Part shown: one piece after another, positions 6,962 through 7,983 of the stretch
Numbering within the stretch: the first letter of the stretch is position 1
Layout of the letters: each line of letters opens with the position of its first letter
Assembly (NCBI GenBank): GCA_017619905.1
Contig: JAFZRK010000104.1
Span: 1 to 7,983, forward strand
Direction: 5' to 3'
From: Bacillota bacterium
GTDB taxonomy: Bacteria; Bacillota; Clostridia; Peptostreptococcales; Anaerovoracaceae
DNA: 7,983 nucleotides
Made by a program: the position numbers and the translations under genes
Notes under the pieces: generated by a model
The model's database searches: none
What the model was told of the DNA's origin: nothing
The model's input: the letters and a program-made list of their open reading frames with translations, nothing else

Positions 6962-7207
6962 TTATTCAACGTCCGGGAATTCTATGATCCCGCATTTACA
7001 CTTTCTGCAGACAAAGGTTTTGACCCTGTTTTTAATATCGGAAGTCCCGGGATCAGTCAGAAAGAACCCTTTCCCTTCGCCGATTTTATGCATTTTGTTT
7101 GCCAGACCTCGCTTGGCCTCTTTCGGAAGATAGAATATCGGCTGGACCAGACTGGAACAGTAAATGAACCCTTCTTCCATTGGTGCGCCGCATTTTGGAC
7201 AATACAT
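6962..7207 (-). CDS. Small double-CxxC zinc-ribbon protein (PF20097/DUF6487-like)
   Basis: 81 residues. It opens with MYCPKCGAPMEEGFIYCSS (C3-x2-C6) and ends with FVCRKCKCGIIEF (C67-x2-C70, plus C72). These are two knuckles of a zinc ribbon, separated by a middle containing FYLPKEAK and GFFLTDPG. This order matches my memory of the PF20097 (DUF6487) family of small Firmicutes proteins of unknown function; the name is recalled, not searched. The start at 7205-7207 is chosen because AAGGA lies at good distance before it. The frame stays open to 7306, but those codons would begin in the promoter's -35 box, upstream of the transcript. It is first in the GntR/ABC operon, 15 bp before gntR. Its job there is unknown; a regulatory or metal-binding accessory role is only a guess. 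Confidence 0.87.
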   Translation of the reverse strand: MYCPKCGAPMEEGFIYCSSLVQPIFYLPKEAKRGLANKMHKIGEGKGFFLTDPGTSDIKNRVKTFVCRKCKCGIIEFPDVE

Positions 7208-7244
7208 CGTCTTTCCTTTCCAGCGATCGTTTTGCCGCCAATCC

Positions 7245-7262
7245 GTATTACACGAGTAATAC
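7245..7262. promoter_or_regulatory. Palindromic operator, promoter-distal copy
   Basis: GTATTACACGAGTAATAC has perfect 7-bp arms (GTATTAC/GTAATAC) around ACGA. It lies at about +10 to +27 of the predicted transcript. With flanking bases it belongs to a 23-bp unit (7243-7265) that recurs at 7274-7296 with two differences in the centre plus none in the arms of the outer 6 bp. Likely bound by the GntR protein encoded downstream (inference from position and symmetry). Confidence 0.75.
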
Positions 7263-7275
7263 AGTTCTCTCAACC

Positions 7276-7293
7276 GTATTATATGAGTAATAC
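7276..7293. promoter_or_regulatory. Palindromic operator overlapping the -10 box
   Basis: GTATTATATGAGTAATAC has 6-bp arms GTATTA/TAATAC around TATGAG. It covers the -10 hexamer and much of the spacer of the operon promoter, so a bound dimer would exclude RNA polymerase. Its start is 31 bp from that of the other copy, about three helical turns, placing both on one face of the DNA. The probable ligand is the GntR/YtrA protein of the same operon. Confidence 0.78.
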
Positions 7294-7306
7294 AGTCGCC
7301 TGTCAA
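7278..7306 (-). promoter_or_regulatory. Consensus SigA-type promoter of the GntR/ABC operon
   Basis: On the minus strand, TTGACA (7301-7306) and TATAAT (7278-7283) match consensus at all twelve positions with an ideal 17-bp spacer. The start would be near G7271, giving a leader of about 64 nt that contains the distal operator. Such a strong promoter under two operators implies tight repression at rest and high output on induction. Confidence 0.88.
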
Positions 7307-7400
7307 TAAGTTATTTACAAATCTCCAATCAGGCGTTGCTCAGATGTTTGCCGCCAGAAAGGCCCGGCCGCCCATATTGGACGTCTCCTGTACACAAAAC

Positions 7401-7417
7401 CCGGTCGAATTGACCGG
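7401..7417. repeat. Inverted repeat CCGGTC/GACCGG
   Basis: CCGGTCGAATTGACCGG has perfect 6-bp arms around GAATT. On the minus strand it is followed by GTTTTG, so it could be a weak terminator for anything transcribed through 7436-7738. Half of it (CGAATTGACCG) also resembles the motif repeated at 7698-7788. Confidence 0.35.
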
Positions 7418-7435
7418 TCGGCAATGATGTGTTTA

Positions 7436-7729
7436 TTAAAAATCGGACAGATCAGTAGTTTTGAACATGTTCAGACAGCACTTTTCCTGATTCTCACGCC
7501 CGAACAGCTTCTTTTCTGCAAAGATCCGCATTGCCGCGGGCTGAAGACCTTTGAAACCCTTAACTTTACTCCAAAATATACCCCAAAACACCCTAAACAG
7601 TGTATTATCTGTGTTGAGTTGTTGTCTGAAAGCGCCTTTATTTTCGATATAGTCAAATAATCCGAGGATAGCACGGTCTGCAACGCCGCAAATCAGCCGA
7701 ACTGACCGAAAAACCGTCAACAACTCCAT
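7436..7729 (-). CDS. Doubtful hypothetical ORF in AT-rich region
   Basis: An open frame of about 97 residues from an ATG at 7727-7729, with a GTG three codons earlier. No ribosome site precedes either start. No family is recognised; the later part (VFWGIFWSKVKGF, then PAAMRIFAEKKLFGREN) looks somewhat protein-like, and the codons are AT-rich compared with neighbours. A second minus-strand frame (7471-7683) is also open, so the call is ambiguous. One copy of the 31-bp repeat lies inside its first codons and the other just upstream. It may be a gene remnant. Confidence 0.2.
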   Translation of the reverse strand: MELLTVFRSVRLICGVADRAILGLFDYIENKGAFRQQLNTDNTLFRVFWGIFWSKVKGFKGLQPAAMRIFAEKKLFGRENQEKCCLNMFKTTDLSDF

Positions 7730-7778
7730 CCGCAACACCGCAAATCATCCGAACTGACCAAAGATCATTAGCTATCCT
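7665..7778. repeat. 8-bp inverted repeat flanking the direct repeat pair
   Basis: AGGATAGC at 7665-7672 is answered by its exact complement GCTATCCT at 7771-7778, bracketing both copies of the 31-bp direct repeat. It could form the base of a large RNA stem-loop or mark the ends of a small inserted unit. At 8 bp, chance is possible. Confidence 0.35.
7680..7762. repeat. Imperfect 31-bp direct repeat, two copies
   Basis: The copies at 7680-7710 and 7732-7762 both read GCAAC(G/A)CCGCAAATCA, then (G/T)CCGAACTGACC, and then (G/A)AA. They differ at three positions and are spaced 52 bp start to start. A shorter echo, TGACTGACCGG, follows at 7778-7788. Only two full copies with a 21-bp gap exist, so this is not a CRISPR array. 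Confidence 0.75.
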
Positions 7779-7832
7779 GACTGACCGGACACGCCGGCTC
7801 CTGCTTCCCGCTCCAGCAGTTTTCCGCCACGC

Positions 7833-7860
7833 AAAAAACTCCCGGATCGCTCCGGGAGTT
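7833..7860 (-). terminator. Rho-independent terminator of the right-end gene
   Basis: AACTCCCGGA (7837-7846) pairs perfectly with TCCGGGAGTT (7851-7860) around a 4-nt loop: a 10-bp stem that on the minus strand runs into six T. It lies about 49 bp beyond the TAA of the partial gene. Its core CTCCCGG/CCGGGAG is the same as in the terminator at 2916-2940. Confidence 0.9.
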
Positions 7861-7890
7861 CTGCATTATCAGTTGTACTGGCCGAAACTT

Positions 7891-7908
7891 CGGGACCGTC
7901 CCCCTGTG
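7891..7908 (-). repeat. Small palindrome directly after the stop codon
   Basis: On the minus strand TAA is followed by CACAGGGGGACGGTCCCG. GGGAC-G-GTCCC is a perfect 11-bp palindrome. The segment resembles that after the stop at 3014-3016 (GACAGGGGGAACGACCC), and both are followed by a CTCCCGG-type terminator. Confidence 0.45.
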
Positions 7909-7983
7909 TTACGCCTTACCGGCCGCTTCCGCTGCCTTGGCTGCTTCGGCTTCTGCCTCCGCCTTGCCCTTGGCTTCCTCTTC
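7909..7983 (-). CDS. 3' end of an unidentified gene with Ala/Glu/Lys-rich tail (partial)
   Basis: The last 24 codons and a TAA stop of a minus-strand gene that begins outside the window. The visible residues are EEEAKGKAEAEAEAAKAAEAAG followed by KA: almost only Ala, Glu, Lys and Gly. Such charged, low-complexity tails occur on ribosomal proteins, trigger factor and other abundant proteins of GC-moderate Firmicutes, so the family cannot be named from this piece. A palindrome and a strong terminator follow, which supports a real gene end here. Confidence 0.7.
   Translation of the reverse strand, partial: EEEAKGKAEAEAEAAKAAEAAGKA

Larger units (their letters stand above)
7307..7832. other. Repeat-bearing region with no convincing gene
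   Basis: About 530 bp between the operon promoter and the terminator of the next gene. The middle is clearly AT-richer (about 42% GC by hand count over 7441-7680) than the ABC genes. It contains direct and inverted repeats listed separately and overlapping short ORFs on both strands, none with a good ribosome site or a family I recognise. It could be a degraded gene, the remains of a small mobile element, or a structured intergenic RNA. No tRNA or CRISPR pattern is seen. Confidence 0.5.

Noticed and set aside
7208..7306. Upstream ATG for the zinc-ribbon gene
   Set aside because: It would start within the -35 box, upstream of the predicted transcript start; the internal ATG has a ribosome site and the family's usual beginning.
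7424..7660. Plus-strand ORF of 78 codons in the gap
   Set aside because: No ribosome site, no family, opposite to all other genes and in a stretch open in several frames because it is AT-rich.
7680..7762. CRISPR array
   Set aside because: Only two imperfect copies with a 21-bp gap and no further regular units or cas genes.

Overview
The window looks like part of a chromosome from an anaerobic, gut-type Clostridia member (Lachnospiraceae/Oscillospiraceae-like). The reasons are strong AGGAGG-type ribosome binding sites, a YtrA-type GntR/ABC operon, a short ECF sigma factor with a zf-HC2 anti-sigma partner, a membrane-anchored protein with a Cys/His motif I associate with such Firmicutes, and protein genes of about 50-60% GC. 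This assignment is inference from gene content. Every convincing gene is on the minus strand, so the story reads from high to low coordinates.

7983-7833: the last 24 codons of an unidentified gene with an Ala/Glu/Lys-rich tail, a small GGGAC-C-GTCCC palindrome right after its stop, and a perfect 10-bp-stem terminator. 7832-7307: about 530 bp with no convincing gene. Its middle is AT-rich (about 42% GC by my count over 7441-7680). It holds a 31-bp direct repeat, a recurring CGAAYTGACCG motif and short inverted repeats. One weak ORF lies inside.

7306-2916: one apparent transcription unit. A consensus promoter (TTGACA, 17-bp spacer, TATAAT) is overlapped by one palindromic operator and followed by a near-identical second one, 31 bp apart. 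It drives, in order: a small two-CxxC zinc-ribbon protein (PF20097/DUF6487-like), a YtrA-subfamily GntR regulator, a 185-aa membrane protein, an ABC ATPase, a six-helix membrane protein, and a 495-aa membrane-anchored extracytoplasmic protein. Spacing is tight, with overlaps and ATGA coupling, and the unit ends in a hairpin-T-run terminator. The natural reading is an autorepressed ABC transporter or envelope-sensing module, relieved by an unknown signal. The substrate cannot be read from the sequence.

2902-7: a second unit begins 14 bp after that terminator. A candidate ECF-type promoter (TGTGAC, 17-bp spacer, GTCTAT) precedes a 161-aa ECF sigma factor. An ATGA overlap joins this to a zf-HC2 anti-sigma factor with one membrane helix and a large outer domain. 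Ten bases later comes a 494-aa membrane-anchored protein with a C-x4-C-x-H-x4-C motif. This looks like a self-regulated envelope-stress or sensing cassette.

No tRNA, rRNA, CRISPR array, transposase or integrase was recognised.
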